Program-made: the position numbers and the translations under genes
The notes under the pieces: model-generated
Database searches by the model: none
What the model saw: the letters and a program-made list of their open reading frames with translations, nothing else
Told to the model about the DNA's origin: nothing
Shown: positions 26,301 through 36,239 of the stretch, in pieces
Numbering within the stretch: the stretch's first letter is position 1
How the letters are laid out: each line of letters opens with the position of its first letter
From: Tubiluchus corallicola
Taxonomy: Eukaryota > Priapulida > Priapulimorpha > Priapulimorphida > Tubiluchidae
Reading direction: 5' to 3'
Length of the DNA: 64,000 bases
NCBI GenBank assembly: GCA_030141605.1
Contig: JAQGDQ010000220.1
Span: forward strand, 302,286-366,285

Positions 26301-29300
26301 GAGCATATTAAGTGAATTCTGGAGTTATAAATTTTTGCATAGCAAAGTTGCAAACCCTGTGAAAGTCTGGCTTAAGAAGTGATTAACCTATGAGACAAAT
26401 AAAGATTATTAACTTTAGATATGTCCAAGCTGCAACGCTACAAATAACGAAGCAACAAAGCTAACGAATTAACATTAATCATGCCAACAGAAATTAAGGT
26501 TTTAATGGTTTTCCATAAGCCAATCATATCACCCCATTCATGACTAGATATAAATCATAGGCAGCACAAAGCAAAACTCACTTGATACATGCATCAGTTT
26601 CGTCAACATGATTTCTAGGGCAGCTCCTCGACTTCCGCCTTCTCCTAACATATGCAGCTATATTGAACAAAAAACTCGTGCTCAATTTAAGCTGTAATTA
26701 TGATAATGTAACTCATGCAAAAAGTACAATGCATAGTTAAAGTAGTTAAAAGTAAAGCACAAAAGTAAATGAAACTGGCTTTAATATTGTACAGTCAAAC
26801 AAGTAGAATGCCCATCAAAAGTGTAGAAATGCAGATCACCCCGAAGCACAATATACAGCAGCTTACAGTATGTTCAGACTAGTGAGTTTTCTCAGCAATT
26901 AAACTCGCCAAGTAACCCACAAAGCAGTTCACACTTGAAAGTTTGCTGTTAGGGACAAAACTCGCGATAGAAAACTTGCTAATCTGAAAGGGGCATTACA
27001 AGTTACAACTCTGCATTCTTCTTTGCCTGAGACCAAGCATCGTACAGTAAATTTCCATACAGTAAATACAGTCATTGAGGAAATTTAAATTACAAATTTC
27101 ATACGGAGTTACTGCTAACACAAGCTCTGTATGCAATAAGACAACATGCAAGTGGTTCAGAATTTTAAGATGGATTGTTGAAGCTTCATTTATGGAGAGT
27201 GTTTTCTTGTGCTTTAAGCTTTTCATTCCTAACAGGTGAATTTCGTTTTACTTTTTTGGAAGAAGTTCACCTTTGTCGTTGTCATTGTCATTGTGCGTTA
27301 ATGTCATTGTTAACTGTAACTGTGTGAAAAGATAGTTAACGTAACAAAACTATATTTCAGTTCTGTTATGTTACCTCATCAACCACAACCAGGCCCAAAC
27401 GATCCATTCTTTCCATCTCAATCATGCTGTTTATTAGAGAATGAGCTTTTTCTATTGTACAAACGAACAAACTGTTCCTCTTCCTTCTTTTTGTTGGTGG
27501 GAATTTTCCTTTACTTCCTGCATACTCTTCTAGGATGAACTCTAACTCCACTGAAAATGGGGACAACGACTGCACCTAAAAGAAAAAAAAGCAAATTTTT
27601 CAACACAAATATTTTAAGCTTTATTTATCAGCAGTGTTTTCTTGTGCTTTAACAATTTTTTAAGATTTTTTTCAATTTTTTATATTTTTAAAAATAATCC
27701 TAAAATTTAAAATTTTTAAGATTTGTTAAGAATTCTGTTTGCCAACAGATTAGCATTTAACTATATGATGATGAACCACTCTTTTGAAAAAATAAAGGCT
27801 GATGAGTGTTGACGTTCATGGATTGCCTAGGTCATAAATAATTACAAATACAGATTATAATTATGTAAAGAAAAAAATGAGCACAACAAGCATGTACATA
27901 TTTATTCCAATCTCACAAAATGTAGTTCTACATACCACACTACCTGGCGATCAAAAACATTACATCTTCGAAAACAGCAAACAAAAGAAATAATGAAAAG
28001 TGGTGCAAGGATAAAAACATACAGCATAAACTTATGTGATCAGTAGTTCTAAACAATCACCTTTTCTTGTACAATAGATACATAGGGAAGAATAAAGATG
28101 GTGTCTTTCTTATGACAAATCAGCTGCTTAAATAAGAGGATTTCAGCAACGAGAGTTTTTCCACCGCTGGTTGGAAGAGAGTAGACCAAGTTTCTTCCCT
28201 TCTGCACTGCAGGTAAGTTCAAACATTCGTCTTGCCAATCTGGAATAAAACTGAGCTAAAAAATTCATCCATTTTATACAACAAGGCAGAGTAAAATGTT
28301 GAAAATTTTCTCCAGTTTAAAAAATAATTATCAATGTGTTAATATTAATTATGAGATAATTTATATTAAGAAAGACTATAGAAGACAAAGTTAATATTTA
28401 CACTGTTAATGGATCTATGTACACAAATTAAATTATACTTACAAATTCAAAAGCATTTTGTATTTCTACAGCAAAAAAAAACACTTAATGAAGCTCATTG
28501 ATAAGTTTTACTAAAAAAATGAAGGCTTTATCCGGGTTCCTAATTTTTCACTAAACGAATCTAACCTGATGGTAAGTACAGATTTGGCAAGTGTGGCTAA
28601 TTTAAACAGGCTGTGTATAAAAAAATGCATATCAACTGAGTATTAAAAAAAGAACCATTTTGGTAACAAATGAGTAAAATTTTTTGAACGTTTCTGTATA
28701 GATTTAGTCGCTGTAAGAACAAAAGACGTCAAGCCCTGAATTAGATTCTTTTATGGTATCAGTCGCTTATATGTGATGGTACAATTTGTGTTACACTGTT
28801 AATAGCACAGAAATGTCTCAAACCTCAAACAAAACCATAAATGTTTTCAGAGGCTTAGTAAGGGGGGGGGGCACAGGGGGCAATCGAATGTGTGCAGGCA
28901 CAAACACGAGAGGGTGCAAAATTCTTCTAGAATTTAATGGCTGTTTATTCTTAATTACTAATTAGACATTAGCAATTCACAAAAGTTAACAAACTACAGC
29001 AAAATTGTGTAGTCAGAGATCGTAGTAGCTGACTTAGTTACTTAAATACAGCCTACAAAAAAGTTAATGTTGTTACATAACGGGGTGTGTAGGGTGGTGT
29101 GTGGTTTAGCAGATCGATAATTTCGGAAGAAACAGTGGCGTTATGCTCTAAAATTTAAAGGAAGACAGGATTTTTCATTTTTCATATAGTACCCCCCGTT
29201 GTCAAGTCCGATAAAAGTTGTACATTTTAACACAATACTACAAAACGTTTCTGATAATTAAATGATAGATTAAAAACTTAATTAGCAGTGGAGGAGGTCA

Positions 29301-30730
29301 ACTATCACAAACTAACATAATTTTCAACTGCAAAAATATTCCATGAGCATGTTTGCACGTGCTTACGAGAAAGCAAAAATTGAAATAAGTGCTACTGTAA
29401 GATATTCAGTGTGTTCTACTAAAACTATTCAAATTTCAAATTCACCACTGTGCTCACGCATGAGGTGTCAAATGTATGTAGTTCGTCACAAATTAACACA
29501 TCTGAATTGAGAGGTACAGCACCTGGTTTTCTGTGCATTGCATTTCTAAAATGCAGGCGCTAGTGCTTGTCTAACTAGGGAATGGCGAAATGCATATAAC
29601 AGCGAAGAACTAGTGGAGCGAATGTGAAATTGTGTTTGTGTGGTAATAATTCTTTCACATAAGTCATTTTTGAAAAAACAGTATATTTCCTTTCAATATT
29701 TTAAAGAGTAGATTGTTTTAACCTACAGTTTAAGATTAGGTCCGGTATTGCTTTAATGCCAATTGTATTGCTGTGAAAACCTCTTGTGTTTTTTACCTTT
29801 TATAATGTTTGCATGTTTTAATGCTGGAGCTGAGTGTTTAATGACTGTCGTATTATGAGCAACTTTCCTAGACCAATGCATACAAAAGAATTATTCTGCA
29901 GTATCGCAAATCAAATTCATGGTGATTTTTAGAAAAATTCGTGGAATTTTATCCCATCGGGCTTGGCTCAGAGATGGAAAAACATGCACAATTTGTGACT
30001 TCACTACGAAACAAATGATTAAAATATTAAAAGGGTAGAGAGCCAGAAGTTTGTTGCCCCGGGCGCAGCAAGCACTTGCTATGCCACTGATTGTTTTAAG
30101 ACTTTTGCCATAAAGGCATAATTTGCATTTAAGCAGTTTACCATATAAACTGCTAATTCCACGATGACTATGCATTAGCTCTTTGACCTTGTTTGGCAAG
30201 CCATAAAAAGGTCCAACAGAAGCTACCTCTTCGATGCCATCTAAGATGTAATCATAAGCTTTTTGTAGGTGCTCATTCTGTAATTTCTTAAGCTTGGTGT
30301 GTCTGGGTGTTGATAATTTGGAATTCTCTTGCAGAGTCTTGCAGATTTTGTCTTTTATCGACAAGGATTTGTGCGACACTGTCGGCAAAGAGTTCAAACA
30401 TTGACCAGCATCGATGCGATCTTTCAACCACACATCAACCTTGTAGTTGTCAGTTGTCGAATGTACGTCACTTTGTTCATTGTCGATTGAAACAGAGTTC
30501 TGGCATTCGGAGACTGTGCTAACTTTGTTGTCTTTTTTGGCTTCTAAGGCACACTTGTCTTCTTCTAAATTGTCCAAATTTATCTGCTCTAAGATGGCAT
30601 CATCTTCGTAGAAACTAGAATGCGGTATATCTGGATTGTACCTAAGTGGCTTGCTAGAATATTCTATTTGTTTATGTTTACTGTGAGATGTGCTTAGGGA
30701 TTTTCTCTTCTTTGTTCGTCTAAGTAGCAT
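11309..30730 (-). CDS. HELQ: HELQ, ATP-dependent 3'-5' DNA helicase (POLQ-like, Ski2-like family)
   Basis: Seventeen exons on the minus strand: 30730-30142, 28239-28061, 27575-27375, 26657-26582, 24445-24348, 24234-24127, 23022-22804, 21083-20917, 20438-20297, 19274-19170, 18496-18307, 17869-17712, 16596-16498, 14848-14675, 14133-14020, 13017-12883, 11521-11309. They join in phase into 988 residues (human about 1,100). HELQ unwinds DNA at stalled forks and interstrand crosslinks. Visible motifs: Walker [10 protein letters not shown] (about 217-225), DELH split by an intron (322-325), SAT (357-359), [20 protein letters not shown], and motif [14 protein letters not shown] (about 566-577), then winged-helix and Sec63-like parts ([17 protein letters not shown]-like; TASF-like SASSFGSC) and the terminal helix-hairpin-helix [14 protein letters not shown]. 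The N-terminus is short and poorly conserved; ATG 30730 is the first Met in the exon, but an upstream exon is possible because acceptor-like TTTTTTGCAG precedes it. All helicase residues are intact. Confidence 0.93.
12250..12555. other. HELQ last intron, no gene
   Basis: The intron between HELQ exons 13017-12883 and 11521-11309 (11522-12882) is AT-rich. Open frames on the plus strand here lack recognisable domains or splice context. I see nothing functional. Confidence 0.4.
13278..13809. mobile_element. MITE family C, copy 1 (TTAAAGGAAAGGTCAAG termini)
   Basis: About 530 bp in a HELQ intron. It opens with TTAAAGGAAGTCAAGCCTTC and closes with CTTGTCCTTTCCTTAA, inverse termini. Internal phrases such as GTTTTTACAAAAAAT and AACCTAACATGCTGAGTGAC-like sequence recur in copies at 50432-50933 and 55258-55680. 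A fourth, decayed copy may begin at about 38985. No transposase is visible. Confidence 0.78.
17460..17675. repeat. Dispersed repeat family A, partial copy
   Basis: Contains GTTTAAATTTACAAGTTTTA, a GCATGTAAGTGAT phrase and the terminal TTTTCTTGTGCTTTAA. The same order recurs at 37220-37735 and 44400-44825, and inverted at 18603-19130, 23244-23690 and 26990-27225, with fragments at 27600-27655 and 54290-54480. A terminus of TTAAAGCACAAGAAAAC suggests a non-autonomous DNA transposon. This copy lies in a HELQ intron. Confidence 0.7.
18603..19130. repeat. Dispersed repeat family A, inverted copy
   Basis: Starts with TTAAAGCACAAGAAAACACT and continues through TTGTATCACTTAGATGCTGT, GCACAGCCATTTTAACGGT and TTTTCTTTTCCAATTACAC. 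It parallels 23244-23690 along its length. It lies between HELQ exons 19274-19170 and 18496-18307. Confidence 0.7.
19549..20100. mobile_element. Family E repeat, copy 2 (uninterrupted)
   Basis: Aligns with the outer parts of 9092-10378: ATTTACAGTCCAAAATATA, CACAGTTTGTGCAAT.GTAGG, ATGTGACAAAAAG and TTTTGAACTAATGT.TA, ending GGTTTTCCTTTAA. It supplies the reference for the nested insertion at 9252-9968. It lies in a HELQ intron. Confidence 0.72.
20560..20735. repeat. AAAC/CAAA-type simple repeat
   Basis: A degenerate run of AACAAACAAACGAACAGACAGAC-type tetranucleotides inside a HELQ intron. It creates leucine/phenylalanine/cysteine-rich open frames on the minus strand, which are artefacts of composition. 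Confidence 0.88.
21113..22006. mobile_element. hAT-like non-autonomous element (TAGAGGTG termini)
   Basis: TAGAGGTGTGCGTCAAACG on the left and GAATGTTCACCTCTA on the right form imperfect inverted termini typical of hAT relatives; AT-rich inner ends (AATTCGAGTTTGATTC and GTTTGATTCTAGTTCAAGTC) also pair. I could not confirm an 8 bp target duplication. A second transposon (21215-21774) is nested within it. It lies in a HELQ intron. Confidence 0.6.
21215..21774. mobile_element. pogo/Tc1-type MITE nested in hAT-like element
   Basis: Left end CAGGCGAACCTCGTTATACA and the inverse of the right end CAGTCAAACCTTGTTATAAC are characteristic of pogo/Tigger-type termini, and each end abuts TA. The interior has further half-matches (CCCCGTTATAATGCCAGCC; GAACCTCGCCTTACAGCC). 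There is no transposase frame, so it is non-autonomous. A relative lies at 36339-37080. Confidence 0.72.
23244..23690. repeat. Dispersed repeat family A, inverted copy
   Basis: Opens with TTAAAGCACAAGAAAACATT and follows 18603-19130 closely. It contains an internal expansion of TGTAACACTATTACTATTAG and TTTATA-rich sequence. It lies between HELQ exons 24234-24127 and 23022-22804. Confidence 0.7.
23826..23890. repeat. 15 bp tandem repeat, four copies
   Basis: Four copies of GGTATACTGAACAGT with single changes. It lies in a HELQ intron and is not coding. Confidence 0.85.
24498..24863. mobile_element. MITE family B, copy 3
   Basis: Opens CTCTGTTCCAGCAATTGATC and closes GAAACTGTGAAAAGGCTTA, with the shared internal TGACGGTTGTAATTAAGACG and TTTTTTCTTGTTAACAAGC. 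Same orientation as the copy at 3180. It lies in the HELQ intron between exons 26657-26582 and 24445-24348. Confidence 0.75.
25212..25604. mobile_element. hAT-like remnant ending GCCGCCACTGG
   Basis: The right end (inverse CCAGTGGCGGCTCATAGTTA) is a common hAT-type terminus. The interior (CTGTTGTGCAAGTGT, TGTTTGTTTC, ACAATGGATAAA, TTTTCAGAAG) aligns with 41395-41757. The left end is unclear. It lies in a HELQ intron. Confidence 0.5.
26873..27225. repeat. Family D MITE fragment followed by inverted family A fragment
   Basis: 26873-26999 opens with TTACAGTATGTTCAGACTAG and keeps the GAGTTTTCTC and AGCAGTTCACACTTG phrases of family D. 27050-27225 carries family A phrases (TACTGCTAACACAAGCTCTG, GCATGTAAGTGGT-like sequence, TTTTCTTGTGCTTTAA). 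Both lie in one HELQ intron. Confidence 0.6.
28848..30089. mobile_element. hAT-type non-autonomous element with 8 bp target duplication (7/8)
   Basis: Left terminus CAGAGGCTTAGTAAGG and right terminus (inverse CAGTGGCATAGCAAGTGC) match the common hAT CAGTGGCGTAG form, with GGGGCAA shared further in. Flanks AATGTTTT (28840-28847) and ATTGTTTT (30090-30097) differ at one base. About 1.24 kb; no transposase open frame. Its right end is 52 bp from the splice donor of HELQ exon 1 (which ends at 30142). A run of ten or more G occurs at 28862. Confidence 0.8.
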
Positions 30731-30990
30731 TTTCTTGCCCTTTTTTGAGCACTGCAAAAATTGACAAGCTGCAAAAAATGAAAATAAAATGAAATTTCCA
30801 GAATTTACAGACCGACATTCTTCAATAACCTACAAATAATCCAAAATGCAACAAATGCACAAGCAGCATAATGCTTAATCAGTTTTATCATTATTATTCT
30901 ATCATTATATCATTTATCAATAAGATTATCCCTTAGTTCTAAGTTACAGCACTTCAGCAGAATTATTTCAATCACTCAGATAACTGATAT

Positions 30991-31304
30991 TACGGCATGT
31001 TCAGATTAGGGAGTTTTCTCGCCAAGTAACTCGCAAGTGTGTTCATACTGGAGAGCAAAACTTGCTGTTAGCTACTCTCTGACAGTAAATGTGAGCTGAC
31101 ACTCAATTCTCTATTCACTGCGAGATTAGCTTGAACAGACGTTCACACTAGTTAGAAAGCAACTCGGAGGAAATCAATTTGCAGCAAGTGTCGGACAGTT
31201 TGCAATTTAACTTGCAGACAGTATTTGTAAAACAGTTCACACTTGCAAGTTTGCCATTAGAAAAAAAACTCGTGGCAGAAAACATTATTCTGAACATGCC
31301 GTTA
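30991..31304. mobile_element. MITE family D, copy 3, intact termini
   Basis: Left ACGGCATGTTCAGATTAGG and right ATTCTGAACATGCCGT are inverse over about 15 bases and are flanked by TA. Internal AACTCGCAAGTGTGTTCA and CAGTTCACACTTGCAAGTTT give further inverted structure. It is the cleanest copy of the family. Confidence 0.8.
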
Positions 31305-31604
31305 GATAACACAGTCCCCGGAAATTAGAAAAATTACAATATTTCAGGATACATCTAATTGCCGATATTTGTTTAAATATTGGACAACTTTTATAGATCT
31401 TCTTAGAATTGCAATAGTTGTAGTCCTATGCGGAAGGCAAGTGCTGTAGCGCTTGCACCTGTAAGCGACCTGACTGGGCTGGCACAAGTATCTTATAGAA
31501 TACCAAGAACAGCTTCATGTCTCTACAGTATGACATATACTAGTCTTCTGATGTCTCTAACTTGCTGTATTCCATTGCTGCTGCAGCTAATGAGTCACTC
31601 TGTA

Positions 31605-31885
31605 GACATGGCCAGGCGGTTTAGTCTAATGGTAACATGTTCGCTTTTAGTCTGGGAGGTTGTGAGTTCGATACAGCAGACGGGTCATACCAAAGTCTTT
31701 AAAATTGGTATCTGCTGTTGCCCTGTCTGGCGCGGGATACTTAGGGTAAAAGTGTGGTAATAATAGTCTCTGTCATGTAGTGTTAGATTGTTATTTACAG
31801 TCAGTCCGAAAGCTCTTTGGAGCTTAAGTTAATTGTTCACCCAAAATGCCGACTTTAAATAAAGATTATTATTATTATTATCATA
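31605..31885 (+). mobile_element. tRNA-derived SINE with ATT-type tail
   Basis: A tRNA-like head contains an A box (TTAGTCTAATGG, 31621-31632) and a B box (GTTCGATAC, 31666-31674) at RNA polymerase III spacing. It is followed by an unrelated body with CCGAAAGCTCTTTGGAGC and a 3' end TTTAAATAAAGATT(ATT)n at about 31851-31885. That head-body-tail order is typical of animal SINEs. The head is not a functional tRNA: the acceptor stem does not close and the element continues about 200 bp. Confidence 0.8.
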
Positions 31886-32451
31886 TTATGGCCTGCACTT
31901 AACTCATGCATAGTTTACCACTTTAGCGCCTTACTGCAAAACTGAATTTCATTCATGGTGTTGCTTATTTCACTAAATTAGATTGAAATTTTGGAATGTA
32001 CTATCTACAGTGTTAAACAGTAATGATAAAGTGATTAAGCATTTTACAAAAAAAAAGAGTTGAAATGAATAACGTTGATTACATTCATCTCCAGTTTAAT
32101 GAAACTTTAATCTCAATGTTAAACTATCAAATTTTTTTATGTTTTACGTTTAAAGGGTACTTTTCTTAAACAACATGTTACACTGTACTATACGTCATCA
32201 TAACTTAAATTTGTAAATGACATGGATAAATTTAGTGTCATCAGTTTGAATAAACAGGCTTGCTTACAAACAAAATGTGCATTCCTTTTTATATAGCTCT
32301 TGCACGTAAAGTTTATTTTTCAAACACAGTACTTGAAATTGAGACAGCAAATTATATTACATTAGGCAAAAAAATTACTTAAAGAAACATTAAACAAAAC
32401 ACAACATGTAACGTTTGTGCCTGTTCGAAATCCTTGTACACCGTGGTGTAG

Positions 32452-32647
32452 CATGTCGCCACACCTTGTACTGTTTTGCCATGTATCATAGTGCCTCTGC
32501 TTCATTTACCTTTGCTACACTGTCTCGTTATATTTATAGTCCTTGGGGCATTTGTAAGATTTTCCGCCTCTGGCGAGACAGTACATAAAGAGACAGTATG
32601 CAGCACAGTGATACACACCAAAGCAGTATAAGTTGAGGCGGTACATG
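32452..32647. repeat. Imperfect inverted repeat, arms about 75 bp
   Basis: The arm at 32452-32528 (CATGTCGCCACACCTTGTAC to CACTGTCTCG) pairs imperfectly with 32573-32647 (GCGAGACAGTAC to GGCGGTACATG). Mismatches and small indels are frequent. It may be a decayed foldback element. Confidence 0.55.
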
Positions 32648-32978
32648 GTGATGTCAAGGAAACGTGAATATACCACCTATTATATTATTACAACAGAAAT
32701 CTTTTACTGAATAATAAAGTTACATTTACATTAATGCATATTACAATATAACGATCAAACCGAAAATAAATAAATTAATTAAGCACAACAAGTCTCTACC
32801 TTTTTGCAGGGTATCACGCATTGTTGTATAAAATATCAATGAAAAAATACAGTTTCAATAACAGATTTACGATTAAGATCAGGCTAAAAGTTTAAAGTTT
32901 GGAAAATTGAGTTTATCACAAATGAGAGTACTCAAGTTCCGCTATAGTAAGTATATAGGACACTGATATGATAGCCAT

Positions 32979-33380
32979 TTTATGCAAAACAATCATAAGA
33001 CCAATATTAGACTATGGTGATGTAATTTGGTGTCCGCCCAAACATCAAGCAGTGCGCAAAGGTAGAATCTATTCAACGGAAAGTCACCAAGTTAGTACCA
33101 TCAGTCAAAGATCTACCATATGCAGAGAGAATGCAGACTAAATTTACCATCCCTATGTTTCAGAAGAAAAAGAGGTGACCAAGTCATGCTATATCGTATA
33201 TACAACAACCTTACAAGAATTGACAGCAGAAAATATTTTTCAGTTAATCCACATGGATTACAAACCCCAGGTGAAGAAAACAAGAATACATTCACTTTCA
33301 GAATGATAAATGATTGGAACTTCCTCACCACATTGATATGGAGCACCACATCAGCAGATCAATTCAAGAACAAACATTAG
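32979..33380 (+). pseudogene. Decayed non-LTR retrotransposon (LINE) reverse-transcriptase C-terminus
   Basis: Three frames in succession read IIRPILDYGDVIWCPP, then VESIQRKVTKLVPSVKDLPY, then LNLPSLCFRRKRGDQVMLYR and FTFRMINDWNFLTT, ending TAG at 33378. This is the conserved end of CR1/Jockey-like polymerases (usual pattern RPxLEYxxxxW, ESIQRRxTK, LxSLxxRRxRGDxI, NxWNxLP). At least two frameshifts separate the pieces, so it is dead. The rest of the element is absent, as expected for 5' truncation during target-primed insertion. Confidence 0.85.
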
Positions 33381-33965
33381 ATATGTATCGGGAAGACCAT
33401 CCAATGAAGTTCCACGATCCGGTCCAGCCGGAATCAATTCAATTTCATTTTATTGCACAAATACAATAGTGTACCAAGGCAAAAAATTAAAATTACAAAA
33501 AAAATTAAAGTACAAGAACGATTTCAAAATATAACAAATACAATTATGCAATAGAATGCAAGACTCGACTCTAAACGTTTCGTTCCAGTTTATCATAAAT
33601 CAACACATCTAACCCATTCGCCATACCACCACTGACCTTGCTTCCTCACTATACAATGACAACTGGCCTCTAGGCGGCACTTCCACTTCAGAGAGACAAC
33701 ATAAATATAAAACGGGAGAGAAAAAACCTGTGATAAAATAATTAAGAGAGGCTTATCAAGAGAGACAACTATGGGCAAAAAGCCTGCTTATATGCTTCGC
33801 CCTGTCGATCTACGGTAACATATAAATTTAATTAATAATTTTTTGCCAGCGCAACATTCTACTGCTATTGCTATAAATTAGTATAATTTAATTATTTATT
33901 ATAATATAAATACAAGTAAAGAAATTTTAGTCTTTACTTTAATGTCCCATTCCGTCTGTTGTAGA

Positions 33966-34910
33966 TGTTGGGAGCCGTTTGGACCACTGCGCCAAGTAGA
34001 CCAATTGGTCTACTTGGGCTAGCCCAAGTAGACCGGGGTCTACATGGGCTAGCCCAAGTAGGACACTAGAGACAGGTCGTGAATTCAGTCGTTAAGTGTA
34101 CTGACACCGTCCGTTGTGCTTGTTTATGTAATAATAATAATTAAAAACGTTAATACACGTTGAATAATTTATTATACATCTAATAAAATAAAAGAATTTT
34201 ATTCTGAGCTGGTAGAACGGACAATATTAAGTTTGGTTTCCATATTAATGTTGTTGAAGTGAAAAACCCCCACTTTTTTGCGAATTCAACATTTGTTTAA
34301 GGTATATCATTTTTGATTTTGTCTCACTTCACAAACAGGTGATCCGTTTCACTACCTCTTGGGCAAATAATTGTTTTCTTATAAGTAAACGTTCTAGCGA
34401 TCTATGTGTCCTACATGGGCTAGCGAGCCATGTAGGACAGTGCCCTACATGTTACAATACTACTGATAATATTAAAACTAATTATCCTTGCTTTTCTTAA
34501 ATGTTAAAAATTACTTTTTGGTGTTGTGAAGGCTTAGCAGCATCTGTCTGTCTGTTAAATTTGCAATTATTTCTGTAATAACTGTGTGCAGAATTTCTCT
34601 CTTTAAAGCATTAGATACTAGGTTTAATTATATGATATATTAATGGAGTTAATCATAATGATGAAATTATTGTAAGAAATGCATTTGTAAATTGCCAAGG
34701 AATATCCATTTCTAAAAGAAATTTTGTTTTATGCTTTATTATGTCATAACAATACTTATAAACAATGGTAATATAAACTGGAAACAAGTTTTGCCAGAGC
34801 AAGTTTCTCGACAAAAATCGCTAGTGTCCTACTTGGGCTGCCCATGTAGGACACTACTTTTAGCGCATCAAGTGGTCTACTTGGCGCAGTGGTCCAAACG
34901 GCTCCCAACA
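33966..34910. mobile_element. 945 bp DNA transposon with 38 bp perfect inverted termini and GTAGA duplication
   Basis: Positions 33966-34003 are the exact inverse of 34873-34910 (terminus TGTTGGGAGCCGTTTGGACC). GTAGA lies on both sides (33961-33965, 34911-34915), a 5 bp target duplication. Internal palindromes repeat: 33992-34017 is a perfect 26 bp palindrome, 34011-34030 a perfect 20 bp palindrome (TACTTGGGCTAGCCCAAGTA), and related copies lie at 34041-34060, 34406-34440 and 34823-34855. There is no transposase frame. I cannot place it in a known superfamily. Confidence 0.9.
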
Positions 34911-36239
34911 GTAGACACTGAGTTTAGTAATAATTTAACATTCAGACATTAAATTTTAACACTTCATTTTCATTAATTTAACTTAGTCATTTAACATACT
35001 AGTTTGTGATAACTTTCATTTTCAAAAACACACAATTTGCGCAATATGGTCAACTTTCAAGGAAGGGTTTTTATTCTTTAAACGCCTTTGAAGATGTCCC
35101 ATATGTCAAAGAACGTTACTTGCACAATCGCGAAAACTGTGCACAATTCGGAGGATCTAGTTTATTAATTTTTCCAGCCTTCTATTATAAGTATGCTAAA
35201 ATCTTTAGTGATTAATATTGTGCAAGAATTGGACATCTAAAATAAAGAAGGCCGTTGAAGTCTGCCATTTAAATAAAAGTATGCCTGTGAAAAGTTAATA
35301 AGATTTTTTTCCTCACGCTTATGTTTTGAATATAATTGATTAAACAGGTCTTTTTTTAAAATCTAAATGTCTTAATGCGTTACGCACAGCCAAACTCTCT
35401 GCAAGCGTAGTTGTGAGCATTAGAAATGGGTGTTTCGGTTTGAAAAAGTTTTGATTATGTCCTACGCCGTTAATTGTCAGAGAAATGCTTTTGGGGATTT
35501 AGTTCTCATGTTTCTACAAATGAGAGCAGTGTTAAACACCAAAGCACTATGAATGCGCAATGTTCTTCGTTATGGGAGTGCTTAGGTTGTGGCTGGTGCA
35601 AAAGTGAATGCCTTACACTACACCTATGCTCCCAAGTAGTCACAAGGCAGTTCGTATTTTAGAATGTTTCATCTGCTCTGCATATAATCTTTTGTAGCCA
35701 CAGAATTTTTGTCTTTGCACACTATTTTGTAACACTTTTGTTGTGCTGTAATTGTCTTGTCTTGTCTTGTGCAACAGCCACATGCTGCAAGAACAGTGCA
35801 GTGTAGAAATGTGTATTAGAGTTAGTAAATTTGGTGGAGAAAGCATGTAGTAAACAAGTGTGAGTCACACAAAGTTGGACTGGTAGTGGAAGGTAAGCAG
35901 GTAGGCATGGTGCAGACTGAAATCTCCAGGTGTGCTTAAAACAGAGAGGGAAGATGGAGACAATCCTTGAAACCCTCCAATGACGGAGTTTCAATGACAG
36001 CAATGAGTTTCACTGCAAAATGATACAGTACATTAAACTGGTGAATTTAATACATCCAGTCTGTGAGCATCTACGCTGTACGAGATGTTATGATGCATGC
36101 ACAACCTGCTAATTTTTATTAACGAGTTTACATAATTTTTTGTTAAATAATTGTTACTGACAGAGTATCTCAATAATGCTCCATTTTTACTTCTAGGTTG
36201 CAAAATGTCACTACAAGATAGTTGATGTTTACAACAGAT

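Larger units (their letters stand above)
30731..36239. other. Spacer between divergent HELQ and FAM219 genes
   Basis: No gene that I can support, apart from possible untranslated 5' exons of HELQ or FAM219. It holds a family D MITE (30991-31304), a SINE (31605-31885), an imperfect inverted repeat (32452-32647), a LINE 3' remnant (32979-33380) and a 945 bp inverted-terminus element (33966-34910). About 34930-36239 looks unique and AT-rich; its open frames have no recognisable domain. Confidence 0.55.

Noticed and set aside
31605-31680. Functional tRNA gene
   Set aside because: A and B boxes are present but no closed acceptor stem; sequence continues as a SINE body and ATT tail.
31428-31760. 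110-residue plus-strand frame
   Set aside because: It runs through the tRNA-like head of the SINE and has no domain.
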